Positions 1-8,369 of a stretch of DNA of 19,114 nucleotides are shown here, piece by piece. A program made the translations under genes and the position numbers. This DNA comes from DTJG01 sp964532995 (GTDB lineage Bacteria > Ratteibacteria > UBA8468 > B48-G9 > DTJG01). Under the pieces are notes generated by a model. The model was not told the DNA's origin. It saw only the letters and a program-made list of their open reading frames with translations, and searched no databases. Where the stretch lies: the NCBI GenBank assembly GCA_964532995.1, contig CAZHJN010000036.1:1-19114 (forward strand), written 5' to 3'. The stretch's first letter is position 1. Every line of letters starts with the position of its first letter.

Positions 1-25
1 TTACAAAATTAATCGATCAGAAGAA

Positions 26-2734
26 ATGGAAAAACCCTGGACAGTAAAAATTGAAGAAATTATAGATCAACTTCAAAGTAATCCATCAGAAGGGTTAAAC
101 GAAGATGAAGCCTGTTCGCGCCTTGAAATATATGGACATAACCAGATTGCTGAACAGAAAAAAAGACATCCTGTATTTTTATTCCTTGATCAGTTCAAAA
201 GTTTCATAATATGGGTATTGATAGCAGCTGCAATGGTAGCAGGGTTTCTGAAAGAATGGGTGGACACATTTGCAATACTTGGAATAGTTATTCTGAATTC
301 CATCCTCGGTTTCATTCAGGAATTCAAAGCAGAAAAAGCTATTGAGGCTTTGAAAAAACTGTTCGGCCATTATACCAGGGTCATACGAAATGGAACAATA
401 AAAACAATTCCTTCGCAGCTTCTGGTCCCGGGAGATATTATTGAAATAGAGGCCGGCGACAGTATTCCCGCGGATTGTAGAGTTATCTGGCACACAGCCA
501 ATTTCACAGTTCAGGAAGCAAGTCTCACAGGAGAATCCACACCAACGATGAAAACCAGTATAGCCCTTGACGAACCCGATCTTGTCATAGGCGAGCGTGC
601 AAATATGGTTTATATGGGAACCAGTGTTGCATCAGGCAGAGCGAAATGCCTGGTCATAAACACAGGTATGGAAACCGAGCTCGGTAAAATAACACTGATG
701 ATTGAAGAAGCATCCTATGAAAAAACACCGCTTCAAAAGAGGCTGGAAAAATTTGGAAGGATACTTGTCTATGTGTGTATTTTTCTGGTTGCAATAGTTT
801 TTCTTCTTGAATTATTCAGAGGTGGCAAATTTATTGATGTATTCTTGACCGCTGTCAGCCTGGCAGTTGCTGCAATTCCAGAGGGTTTACCTGCGGTTGT
901 AACAGTTGGACTTGCTCTTGGTGTGCAGAGGATGGTGAAAAAAAACGTTCTTATAAGAAAACTTCCTTCTGTTGAAACACTTGGATGCGCCACAACAATA
1001 TGCTCTGATAAAACCGGAACACTCACAAAAAATGAAATGACTGTTCGAAAAATGTATTCAGATGGCAGGGTTTTTTCTATCACAGGCACAGGGTACACTC
1101 CTGAAGGAAACTTTTTACTCGATGAAAAAATCATACAACCAGAACAATTCCCGGGGCTTCTCAAATCTCTTGATTGTGCTGTTATCTGTAACACTGCGCG
1201 ATTGATGAAAAAAAACAAAGCGTGGCAGATAACCGGTGATCCAACAGAGGGTGCTCTACTTGTCGTTGCTGCCAAGGCAGGAAAGTATAAAGAAGAACTC
1301 GAAAAAAAATACCAGTTTATTGACGAAATTCCATTTGACTCAGAAAGAAAAAGAATGACAGTAATCGTAAAGGAAAATGAGCAATACAAGGCTTATATCA
1401 AGGGTGCACCGGACATTCTTTTAAATCTTTGTTCGCATTTTGAAGAAGGTGGTTCAATAAAACCAATGGATGATAAAACAAAGGAAGAAATACTGAATTT
1501 TGTGGAGATTTTTGCAGGTCAGGCACTGAGGGTGCTTGCAGCAGGTTACAGAAAACTGGAATCGATTAAAGAAATTACAGGGAAAAATGTTGAAAAAGAA
1601 ATTATTTTCACCGGGCTTTTCGCAATGATTGATCCACCAAGAGATGAAGCAAAATCCGCTATAGAAAAGTGTAAGAAAGCCGGGATAAAAGTCAGGATGA
1701 TTACAGGTGATCACAGGCAATCGGCTGTCGCTATCGCTAAGGAACTTTCCTTAATTAATAATGAAAGTTCTGTTATGACGGGTGCAGAAATTGATTCAAT
1801 CGATGATTCAGCACTGGAAAAGAAAATCAATGATATGGCGGTTTATGCAAGGGTATCCCCGCATCACAAGTTGAGGATTGTAAAAGCATTGAAAAGAAAT
1901 AAAGAAATAGTTGCGATGACAGGAGATGGGGTTAATGATGCTCCGGCAATCAAAGAAGCAGACATTGGTATAGCGATGGGCATCACCGGTACCGATGTTA
2001 CAAAAGAAGTTTCAGATATGATAATAACCGACGATAATTTTGCTTCAATAGTTGCCGCCGTTGAAGAGGGCAGGGGAATTTACGAAAATATAAGAAAATT
2101 TGTTCAGTATCTGTTATCATGCAATGCCGGAGAAATAATGGTAATGTTTTTTGCATCGCTGTTAAAAATGCCTGTTCCATTATTACCCGTACAGATATTA
2201 TGGATAAACATTGTTACAGATGGTCTGCCAGCACTCGCGCTCGGAGTGGATCCAGTTGATCCCAACAACATGAAAAAACCGCCAAGAAAACCGGATGAAC
2301 CCATTATTAATAAACATATCGGTAAACTTATATTCTTTCAGGGATCAGTGATAGCCTTATGCACACTTCTGTCATTCTGGTATGTTCTATTTCTTGAGAA
2401 TGCAGGGATCAAAAAAGCAAGAACAATGGCGTTTTTTGTCCTTGCCACATCCCAGCTTGTTCACTCATTTAACCTGAGAAGCAATCAGAGATCAATATTT
2501 GACCTTGGTTTTTTTTCCAATATGAAACTTTTTTATGCCGCAATCTTTTCGTTTTTATTGCAGGCTTCTGTAATATACACACCGGCAATGCAGAATATTT
2601 TCAAAACCCTGTCAATTACCGGCATGGATTTTTTGATTGTGGTTATTTTTTCAACATTACCTCTATGGGTGATGGAATTATTAAAATTTGTAATTAGGAA
2701 AAAGAAATTGGCATATCCTGATATTTCCGTATAA
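26..2734 (+). CDS. Calcium-transporting P-type ATPase, SERCA-like (P2A)
   Basis: This is a 902-residue inner-membrane cation pump that would use ATP to export Ca2+ (inferred). The order of motifs is complete for a P2 ATPase: an N-terminal cation-ATPase domain, TGES in the actuator domain (residues 168-171), the M4 ligand motif PEGLP (Glu286), the phosphorylated Asp328 in DKTGTLT, the hinge TGDGVNDAP (632-640) and a C-terminal membrane block. The calcium ligands of SERCA are present: Asn700 and Glu703 in M5 (NAGE), and Asn728, Thr731 and Asp732 in M6 (NIVTDG). This favours a two-site SERCA-like pump over a PMCA-like or Na+/K+ pump. The length is normal for bacterial members. The start ATG has only a weak purine-rich AGAAGAA before it. 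The frame stays open to the window edge, so a slightly earlier start is possible. It is followed 16 bp later by the ACT-domain gene. Confidence 0.93.
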   Translation: MEKPWTVKIEEIIDQLQSNPSEGLNEDEACSRLEIYGHNQIAEQKKRHPVFLFLDQFKSFIIWVLIAAAMVAGFLKEWVDTFAILGIVILNSILGFIQEFKAEKAIEALKKLFGHYTRVIRNGTIKTIPSQLLVPGDIIEIEAGDSIPADCRVIWHTANFTVQEASLTGESTPTMKTSIALDEPDLVIGERANMVYMGTSVASGRAKCLVINTGMETELGKITLMIEEASYEKTPLQKRLEKFGRILVYVCIFLVAIVFLLELFRGGKFIDVFLTAVSLAVAAIPEGLPAVVTVGLALGVQRMVKKNVLIRKLPSVETLGCATTICSDKTGTLTKNEMTVRKMYSDGRVFSITGTGYTPEGNFLLDEKIIQPEQFPGLLKSLDCAVICNTARLMKKNKAWQITGDPTEGALLVVAAKAGKYKEELEKKYQFIDEIPFDSERKRMTVIVKENEQYKAYIKGAPDILLNLCSHFEEGGSIKPMDDKTKEEILNFVEIFAGQALRVLAAGYRKLESIKEITGKNVEKEIIFTGLFAMIDPPRDEAKSAIEKCKKAGIKVRMITGDHRQSAVAIAKELSLINNESSVMTGAEIDSIDDSALEKKINDMAVYARVSPHHKLRIVKALKRNKEIVAMTGDGVNDAPAIKEADIGIAMGITGTDVTKEVSDMIITDDNFASIVAAVEEGRGIYENIRKFVQYLLSCNAGEIMVMFFASLLKMPVPLLPVQILWINIVTDGLPALALGVDPVDPNNMKKPPRKPDEPIINKHIGKLIFFQGSVIALCTLLSFWYVLFLENAGIKKARTMAFFVLATSQLVHSFNLRSNQRSIFDLGFFSNMKLFYAAIFSFLLQASVIYTPAMQNIFKTLSITGMDFLIVVIFSTLPLWVMELLKFVIRKKKLAYPDISV

Positions 2735-2750
2735 TAGAAAAAGGAGAAAA

Positions 2751-3029
2751 ATGGATAAAGAATTAATTTTTATCACTGTAATTGGCAGAGATCGAAAAGG
2801 AATTGTCGCCAGAATCTCAAACCTGCTGTACAAAAATAACATAAACATAGAAGACATTGTCCAGAAAATAATCCAGGACCATTTTGTGATGGCAATGCTT
2901 GTTGATATTAAGGATGCCAGATGCTCGGTTGAAAAACTTTCCCGAGACCTTGTTAAACTCGGTAAAGAAATGGACTTAATCATCCAGGTCCAGCATGAAA
3001 ACATTTTCAAAATGATGCAAAGGATATGA
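2751..3029 (+). CDS. ACT-domain regulatory protein, UPF0237 family
   Basis: This 92-residue protein is a single ACT domain plus a short C-terminal helix. The typical beta-1/alpha-1 signature is visible at residues 5-30: a hydrophobic strand, then GRDRKGIVARIS, then NNINIEDI. ACT domains usually bind amino acids or other small ligands at dimer interfaces. Stand-alone members of this family (GcvR-like, UPF0237) have no settled function. A good ribosome-binding site (AAGGAG) lies before the ATG. One base separates its stop codon from the following PFL-family gene. That pair is conserved in many bacteria, including streptococci, so the two products probably act together, with this one as ligand sensor (inference). 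Confidence 0.9.
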   Translation: MDKELIFITVIGRDRKGIVARISNLLYKNNINIEDIVQKIIQDHFVMAMLVDIKDARCSVEKLSRDLVKLGKEMDLIIQVQHENIFKMMQRI

Positions 3030-3030
3030 T

Positions 3031-4389
3031 ATGGCTTTCACTCTCGAAGAAATTTATGAAACAGCAAGAATGATTCTTTTTGAGAAACTGGATATTCGTA
3101 CAGCCACCCTCGGTATTAACATAAAAGATTGTTTTCACTCGAATTTTCATACATTTCAGGAAAGGGTGCAGCGCAAAATTATAAGGTATGGAAAAGCATT
3201 GATCAGAAATGCGAAACAGATAGAAATCAAATATGGCGTTCCGATAGTAAACAAAAGAATTTCTTTAACTCCAGTGAGTATGGTCATGGAACCCCATGGA
3301 ACAACTGATAAATTTATTCGTCTCGCAAAGACCATAGATTCAGCTACAAAACAGGTCGGTATTGATTACATCGGTGGGTTTGGAGCGCTTGTACATAAAG
3401 GTATGACAGACGCTGAGAGAATACTGATGGAGTGCCTTCCTGATGTGCTTGCATCAACTAAAAGGGTTTGTTCCTTTATTAATGCTGGCAGCACAAATTC
3501 TGGAATCAATATTGATGCGGTAAATATGACGGGTAAAATGCTACTTGAAACAGCAAAAAAAACCAAAAATGGGTCAGGCTGTACCAGATTTGTCATATTT
3601 GTCAATGCTCCTGAAGATAACCCTTTTATGGCCGGATCTTTTCATGGTCCGGGAGAGCCAGATCTATCTTTAAATATTGGCATCAGCGGACCGGGTGTTG
3701 TAAGGAGTGTGGTTGAAAAAAATCCGGATTGTAATCTTACAGAACTTTCAGAAATTATTAAAAGAACCGTGTTTAAGATCACAAGGGCTGGAGAACTTGT
3801 TGGAAGGGAACTTGCAAAAAATATGAAAATACCATTTGGAATTGTTGATCTGTCGCTTGCGCCAACTCCGACTCCCGGAGACTCGGTTGCAAAAATAATC
3901 GAATCCTTTGGGATTGAACGAACAGGCGCTCCTGGATCCACTTTTGCAATTGCACTTCTGATGGATGCAGTTAAAAAGGGCGGTGCAATGGCAAGTGGTA
4001 ATGTTGGCGGATTGAGTGGAACATTTATTCCTGTCAGCGAGGATGCGGGTATGGCAGAAGCGGTGTCAAAAAAAGCTCTGACAATTGAAAAACTTGAAGC
4101 TTTTACAGCGGTTTGTTCTGTTGGACTTGACATGGTGGCTATTCCGGGAGATACACCTGCTGAAATAATAAGCGCAATAATCGCCGACATTCTTGCCATC
4201 GGTATTATAAATAACAAAACAACTGCTGCAAGAATCATCCCTGTGCCTGGTAAAAAACCAGGTGAAAAGGTTTCTTTTGGCGGATTACTCGGAGAAATGC
4301 CTGTTATGAATATAAACAGATTTTCTTCTGCAAGGTTTATGAAGAGAGGAGGCCGCCTGCCGCCGCCACTGACAGCACTGCGTAATTGA
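3031..4389 (+). CDS. PFL family protein (UPF0210, DUF711)
   Basis: This 452-residue protein matches the UPF0210/COG2848 family, which has a fold related to pyruvate formate-lyase and anaerobic ribonucleotide reductase but no proven reaction. Typical traits are the N-terminal helical stretch, the region IDYIGGFGALVHKGMT (near residues 110-125), the INAGSTNSGIN segment, a Gly/Pro-rich centre (SGPGVV), DLSLAPTPTPGDSVA near residue 270, GGAMASGNVGGLSGTFIPVSED near 310-335, and the C-terminal RGGRLPPPLTALRN. The last motif is the usual end of the family, so the protein is full length. It is translated one base after the ACT-domain gene and is surely co-transcribed with it. The last 105 bases are overlapped by the antisense 3' end of the HAD phosphatase gene. 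I know of no assigned substrate. Confidence 0.9.
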   Translation: MAFTLEEIYETARMILFEKLDIRTATLGINIKDCFHSNFHTFQERVQRKIIRYGKALIRNAKQIEIKYGVPIVNKRISLTPVSMVMEPHGTTDKFIRLAKTIDSATKQVGIDYIGGFGALVHKGMTDAERILMECLPDVLASTKRVCSFINAGSTNSGINIDAVNMTGKMLLETAKKTKNGSGCTRFVIFVNAPEDNPFMAGSFHGPGEPDLSLNIGISGPGVVRSVVEKNPDCNLTELSEIIKRTVFKITRAGELVGRELAKNMKIPFGIVDLSLAPTPTPGDSVAKIIESFGIERTGAPGSTFAIALLMDAVKKGGAMASGNVGGLSGTFIPVSEDAGMAEAVSKKALTIEKLEAFTAVCSVGLDMVAIPGDTPAEIISAIIADILAIGIINNKTTAARIIPVPGKKPGEKVSFGGLLGEMPVMNINRFSSARFMKRGGRLPPPLTALRN

Positions 4390-5052
4390 GCAATTATTCA
4401 AGGACTTTATTACTTCAAGAATTTCAGAAAAATCATCTCCGCTGCAAACATAATCTGAAATCTCGTTCAATTTTTGAGACTTGGAATTAAAAGCAATGGA
4501 AAAACCACAGATCTTTGCCATTGGAATATCTCCATCACTATCACCAACGCATATAACCTGGTGCGGTGTAATTTTCATTTTTTTCAAAATAGACCTCAAT
4601 ATTTTTCCTTTTTCTCCATGATAAATATTAATCCTGACTTTTCCTGTAAGAATACCATTACGCGAAAGCAACCTGTTTGAAATAATTATGTCAAAACCTA
4701 TTTCGTCATTAATCCTATCAGGTATGTATTGTAATCCTGTTGAAAGAGCGATCATCCGAAAACCCATTTTCTTTAATTTCAAAAGTGTTTTTTTTGCATT
4801 TTTTGAATAAGGAACCTTTTTGAAAAAATCTGAAATACTTGATTCACTCATTCCTTTCCAGTGTTGCGCATCAAGGCTGCAAAATTTTTCATAGCTTATT
4901 TTTCCTGCAAGAAACATATCCTGGTATCTATGCGCGAGAACATCCCAGTTACCAAGTTTTTCATGAATATATCTCCATGAACTTACTGGTTTAACAATTG
5001 TTCCATCAATATCAAAAACAATACACCTGAAAGAATTTTCACACTTTTTCAT
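4285..5052 (-). CDS. HAD-family phosphatase, SerB-like (HAD-IB)
   Basis: This is a 255-residue haloacid-dehalogenase-superfamily phosphatase, probably cytosolic. The four HAD motifs are present: DIDGT (nucleophile Asp14 and acid/base Asp16), a Ser/Thr motif II in ALSTG (104-105), a lysine of motif III around residues 147-150 (GEKGK), and GDSDGD (Asp171, Asp175). The helical cap between residues 20 and 90 resembles SerB/HAD-IB enzymes. The substrate could be phosphoserine or another small phosphomonoester; I cannot tell which. I chose the ATG at 5052, which starts MKKCENSF and overlaps the 3' end of rlmN by 14 bp; a longer frame reaches 5103 but lies wholly inside rlmN. The last roughly 34 residues are encoded antisense to the PFL gene, are rich in Cys, Arg and Ser, and look like a read-through tail rather than part of the fold. 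Confidence 0.85.
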   Translation of the reverse strand: MKKCENSFRCIVFDIDGTIVKPVSSWRYIHEKLGNWDVLAHRYQDMFLAGKISYEKFCSLDAQHWKGMSESSISDFFKKVPYSKNAKKTLLKLKKMGFRMIALSTGLQYIPDRINDEIGFDIIISNRLLSRNGILTGKVRINIYHGEKGKILRSILKKMKITPHQVICVGDSDGDIPMAKICGFSIAFNSKSQKLNEISDYVCSGDDFSEILEVIKSLNNCSITQCCQWRRQAASSLHKPCRRKSVYIHNRHFSE

Positions 5053-6085
5053 TTTTCCCCTGACAGACACCCGCGAGCTGTCCGCACGCAGCCATAATAT
5101 CACAACCGCGTGATCTGCGTGCAGTGGCTCTTACACCTTTCTGCCTCAAACCTTCGACAAATGCCACCACTTTCCCGACATCGGGACAGAGCAAATCTGA
5201 CACGCCAATTTTGCTGAATCGGATAATGTTAACATCCGCATTAAGCATTTTCGCAATAACCGCAAGATCCTTCAGATGTTTTTCAGAATCATTAATTCCC
5301 TTTATCAGAATATATTCAAATGTCAGCCTTCTTCCTGTTTTTTCAATATAGTAGCGACATGCATCAACCAATTCTGAAATACAGAATTTTTTGTTTATGG
5401 GCATCAGCATATTGCGGGTAAAATCATCGGCAGCATGCAGAGAAACCGCCAGGCGAACCTGCCATTTCAATAAAGAAAATCTCCTTATCGCAGGAACAAT
5501 GCCGGCGGTTGACACTATAATCTTTCTCGCTCCTATGTTCATTCCTTCCCTGGCATTTATAATACCTATGCTTTTTATAACAGCATCGTAATTATCAAAA
5601 GGTTCACCCATTCCCATAAAAACAATATTTGTGATGTTTTTTTCACTTTCTAATTGAATGCAGATAATCTGCCCGAGTATTTCAGCAGGACTGAGATTCC
5701 TTATAAATCCAATTTTGCCACTGGCACAGAATATACACCCGTATTTACATCCAACCTGAGTGGAAACGCATACAGTATTCCTGTTTTCATCAGGAATCAA
5801 AACACTTTCTATATAATTGCCATCATTCAGACGAAAAATAAATTTTTTTGTACCATCCCTGGATATTAAAATATCAGCAATCTCCGGAAGATCACAGGTG
5901 TAATTGGAAGCAAGTAAATCGCGCATTTTTTCAGGTATATCACTTATACAAAAAAAATCCCTTATTCCCTTTTTATAAAGCCATGTGAAAATTTGAACTG
6001 CCCTGAATTTTGGTTCTCCAGAAGAAGACAACAATTCTCGTAATTCGTCAAGGTCAAAATTTCTGATATTGTAAAGTTTTTGCAT
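5039..6085 (-). CDS. rlmN: 23S rRNA (A2503-C2)/tRNA (A37-C2) methyltransferase RlmN
   Basis: This is a radical-SAM methylase of 348 residues that would make 2-methyladenosine in 23S rRNA at A2503 and in some tRNAs. The [4Fe-4S] motif CKYGCIFC gives Cys113, Cys117 and Cys120. The GMGEP motif follows (VFMGMGEPFDN). The methylated catalytic cysteine is in CGQLAG (Cys334), in the usual context near the C-terminus. Cys118 of the E. coli enzyme belongs to the same radical-SAM motif. Length and motif order are normal. The ATG at 6085 is preceded by a CCGGAG ribosome-binding site about seven bases away. The gene is the first of a two-gene operon with the HAD phosphatase and diverges from the amidohydrolase gene across 68 bp. 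Confidence 0.95.
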   Translation of the reverse strand: MQKLYNIRNFDLDELRELLSSSGEPKFRAVQIFTWLYKKGIRDFFCISDIPEKMRDLLASNYTCDLPEIADILISRDGTKKFIFRLNDGNYIESVLIPDENRNTVCVSTQVGCKYGCIFCASGKIGFIRNLSPAEILGQIICIQLESEKNITNIVFMGMGEPFDNYDAVIKSIGIINAREGMNIGARKIIVSTAGIVPAIRRFSLLKWQVRLAVSLHAADDFTRNMLMPINKKFCISELVDACRYYIEKTGRRLTFEYILIKGINDSEKHLKDLAVIAKMLNADVNIIRFSKIGVSDLLCPDVGKVVAFVEGLRQKGVRATARRSRGCDIMAACGQLAGVCQGKNEKV

Positions 6086-6153
6086 TTATGCACTCCGGGT
6101 ATCAAACGCCGATATGATATTATTATATACAATAATAGAACAAAGGAGAACCA
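6086..6153. promoter_or_regulatory. Divergent promoter region between rlmN and amidohydrolase
   Basis: The 68-bp intergenic region separates two genes pointing away from each other, so both promoters must lie here or in the gene ends. It is strongly AT-rich in the centre. On the minus strand a perfect TATAAT (complement of 6122-6127) could serve rlmN, with only a weak -35 (TTCTCC) 17 bp upstream. On the plus strand TACAAT (6128-6133) could be the -10 for the amidohydrolase, without a recognisable -35. A near-perfect 20-bp palindrome at 6118-6137 covers both -10 candidates. The plus-strand gene has an AAAGGAG ribosome-binding site at 6142-6148. Confidence 0.5.
6118..6137. repeat. 20-bp AT-only near-palindrome over the divergent -10 region
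   Basis: The 20 bases read almost the same on both strands; only one mismatched pair (positions 8 and 13 of the element) breaks the symmetry. It lies in the middle of the divergent promoter region and overlaps both candidate -10 boxes, where a dimeric regulator could control both operons. AT-rich palindromes of this length also arise by chance in such composition, so this is only a candidate operator. Confidence 0.3.
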
Positions 6154-6993
6154 ATGGCAGCAAAATATCCAATAATAAATATACACGGGCATCTGCACAG
6201 GAATAAAAATATTGAAGATATGATCAGGGATATGCGTAAAACTGGAGTAATAAAATTCTGCGCGCTTGCTCTTGGAAAACAGATGACTGAACATGGCTTT
6301 TATAATAATGAAATGGTTCTTGAAGTAATGAAAAAGTACCCGGATATCATTATTGGTATCGGGCATATTGAACTGGGAGGACCTTATGCTGACATGCCAG
6401 AGAAGGTGGATCAACTCAAAGAAAAGGGGTTTTTGGGATTAAAATTTATCAGTCCTGATGCACCATATGGAGATGAAAAATTTTTCCCTTTTTATGAAAA
6501 AGCAGAACAATTAAAAATGCCAATAATTTTTCACGTGGGAATTGTGAGTGTCCAGCCCGGCGATAGAATGTTTCGGGTTAATTCAGAATATATGAAACCA
6601 TTTTCCCTGGATCCGGTTTGTAGATATTTCCCGGGACTTCGTGTAATTCTCGCCCATCCGGGAGAACCATATCAACAGGAATCGCTAACAATGATTGAAT
6701 TTCATAGAAACGCATTTATGTGCCTTTCGGGCGGAAGCGGCAGCGACTTCCATATCAATAAAATCATCAAACAGCTTTCTGGAATCCAGAACGCGAACAT
6801 GAAGAATCCGGCTGAAAATTTCGCATTATTTTACTTCAAGAAATGCGTTTTTGGCACAGACAATCCACCTGCTTCACTCTGGTATAAACAATCTATCAGA
6901 TTACTTGATCATTTTGAAATTGATGAAGAAACGCGACATCTGTACTTCTGGAAAAACGCTGCAAACATTTTTGAATGGAAAATAGAATTATAA
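6154..6993 (+). CDS. Metal-dependent amidohydrolase family protein (TIM barrel)
   Basis: This 279-residue protein belongs to the amidohydrolase-2 type (PF04909-like) of TIM-barrel hydrolases and decarboxylases. Visible metal and catalytic positions are His11 and His13 in the beta-1 motif IHGHLH, His127 at the end of IIFHVG, His168 in LAHPGEP and Asp236 in FGTDNPP. Lys97 in LGLKF sits where some family members carry an additional conserved residue. There is no signal peptide, so it should act in the cytosol. Family reactions include hydrolysis of lactones and amides and decarboxylation of aromatic acids; the substrate here is unknown. The start is supported by AAAGGAG seven to twelve bases upstream. 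It is followed, after nine bases, by a flavin-reductase-like gene, suggesting a joint catabolic or repair function. Confidence 0.8.
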   Translation: MAAKYPIINIHGHLHRNKNIEDMIRDMRKTGVIKFCALALGKQMTEHGFYNNEMVLEVMKKYPDIIIGIGHIELGGPYADMPEKVDQLKEKGFLGLKFISPDAPYGDEKFFPFYEKAEQLKMPIIFHVGIVSVQPGDRMFRVNSEYMKPFSLDPVCRYFPGLRVILAHPGEPYQQESLTMIEFHRNAFMCLSGGSGSDFHINKIIKQLSGIQNANMKNPAENFALFYFKKCVFGTDNPPASLWYKQSIRLLDHFEIDEETRHLYFWKNAANIFEWKIEL

Positions 6994-7002
6994 AAAGGAG
7001 GC

Positions 7003-7512
7003 ATGATGATTGAAACATCAGTCGAAAAAGCGTTTTTGAAAAAATACCCTGAACAGGTGGTGCTTGTAACAACAATTTCAAAAACTGGAAACCCAAACAT
7101 AATAACGCTCGGATGGTCGATGCAAACATCTTTTGATCCGCCAATGCTCGCAATCTCAATCGGGCATACAAGATATTCTCATTTTTTGCTCAACGAAATA
7201 CCCGAATTTGTTCTCTGTTTTCCATCTGAACAACAGAAAGAAGCAGTGATTTACTGCGGGACTCATTCTGGAAGGCAGACTGATAAATTCAAAGAGACAG
7301 GACTTGTTCAGGTAAAATCAAGATATGTAAAACCTCCTGTAATTTCTGAGAGCGTTGCTGCATTTGAATGCAAAATTGTTTCAAAGTTAAAAACCGGTGA
7401 CCACACCATTTTTACAGGAGAAATTCTGGTTGCCTGGATATCCGAAAAAAATCTCAGACGCCTTTATAATTTTGGGGGCAGTTTTTCTTCTATTCCTGAT
7501 ATCAAAACCTGA
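7003..7512 (+). CDS. Flavin reductase-like, FMN-binding protein
   Basis: This 169-residue protein fits the flavin_reduct (PF01613) split-barrel family. It shows the usual opening in which the main chain binds FMN: PEQVVLVTTISKTGNPNIITLGW followed by PPMLAISIG, then the His/Tyr/Ser region SHFLLNEIPEFVLCFPS. Members act as NAD(P)H:flavin oxidoreductases or as FMN-dependent electron carriers and flavoredoxins in anaerobes. The ribosome-binding site is strong (AAAGGAGG) before ATGATG, so translation may start at either of two adjacent codons. Its stop codon abuts the stop codon of the convergent HAD gene with no base between them. The partner amidohydrolase lies nine bases upstream. Confidence 0.82.
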   Translation: MMIETSVEKAFLKKYPEQVVLVTTISKTGNPNIITLGWSMQTSFDPPMLAISIGHTRYSHFLLNEIPEFVLCFPSEQQKEAVIYCGTHSGRQTDKFKETGLVQVKSRYVKPPVISESVAAFECKIVSKLKTGDHTIFTGEILVAWISEKNLRRLYNFGGSFSSIPDIKT

Positions 7513-8358
7513 TCATCGCGGATCTGTAAGAATATATTCTTCGATCCATCTTGCCACACAATCTTCACCATTGCTCCATTCCGCGACAAAATCAGCATGT
7601 TTTTTCACTGTATCCGAAGCATTTCTGACAGCAACACCTGTTCCAGCATACTTCAACATAGCAATATCATTCTCTCCATTCCCAAATGCCAGTATCTGGT
7701 CCCTCGAAATTTTATATTTCGTGGCATATACGCCAAGCCCTATCCCTTTATCTGTATTTTTATTCTGAATTTCCAGATATTCTGGATCAGTTCTGAAAAG
7801 GTTAACCTTACCATTAAAAAGTCGGGTAAAATATTCAAACTGATAATCCCGTGTTCTTGCAACATCCTCTGATTTATGGTCTGTTATAAGAATTAGCTTT
7901 GTGGACCTTTTCCCGCGGAAGATCCTCAGATCGTCAACAAGATTGTATTGAGCATTGGTTCTTCCTGAATAAAGATTTCTGAATCTTTCGGTGTCAGGAT
8001 TATCCTGTGAATAAAGAATCTCATCCACATAGAGATTCAAACAAAAACCATTTCTGAAACAGTAATCAATAACAGTATCTGAATACTCTATTTCAAGTGG
8101 AAGATGGAACAGAATTTTTCTGCCAAGAGTTCGTTTATCTCTGACCATGGCGCCATTGTAAACCACAACAGGACAATCTATACCAATCGTATCTACAAAA
8201 GGTTCAGTGCAGGATGTCATTCTACCTGTGGCAAGTATTATTGTTAAACCTTTTTCTGAAGCCTTCTTCAATGCAAGTATGTTTCTTTCCGAAATCTGTC
8301 CATCAGAACCCAGAAGTGTATCATCAAGATCAATTGCAATCAGCTTTATGTCTTTCAT
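7513..8358 (-). CDS. Cof-type HAD-IIB phosphatase
   Basis: This is a 281-residue Cof-type sugar-phosphate or flavin/cofactor phosphatase of the HAD superfamily. Motif I is IDLDDTLL (Asp10 and Asp12), motif II is ILATGR, the IIB-cap entry VVVYNGAMV follows, and motif IV is GNGENDIAML near residue 225, followed by the usual GVAVRNA segment. Cof proteins have broad activity on small phosphates, so I do not assign a substrate. I chose the ATG at 8358 because it gives the normal short N-terminus. A TTG at 8373 gives five more residues and overlaps the stop of the upstream PP-loop gene as TTGA, so translational coupling from there is possible. It forms an operon with that gene. Confidence 0.85.
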   Translation of the reverse strand: MKDIKLIAIDLDDTLLGSDGQISERNILALKKASEKGLTIILATGRMTSCTEPFVDTIGIDCPVVVYNGAMVRDKRTLGRKILFHLPLEIEYSDTVIDYCFRNGFCLNLYVDEILYSQDNPDTERFRNLYSGRTNAQYNLVDDLRIFRGKRSTKLILITDHKSEDVARTRDYQFEYFTRLFNGKVNLFRTDPEYLEIQNKNTDKGIGLGVYATKYKISRDQILAFGNGENDIAMLKYAGTGVAVRNASDTVKKHADFVAEWSNGEDCVARWIEEYILTDPR

Positions 8359-8369
8359 ATTCTTGAATT

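Noticed and set aside
769..1389. 206-residue open frame on the minus strand inside the Ca2+ ATPase gene
   Set aside because: Antisense shadow of a strongly conserved gene; Ser/Thr/Phe-rich composition and no domain motif.
3642..4238. 198-residue minus-strand frame inside the PFL-family gene
   Set aside because: Mirror of a Gly/Ala-rich conserved coding region; no ribosome-binding site and no recognisable protein family.
4390..5038. Plus-strand frames antisense to the HAD phosphatase (for example 4474-4680)
   Set aside because: The minus-strand HAD motifs are complete; the plus-strand frame has no family signal or ribosome-binding site.
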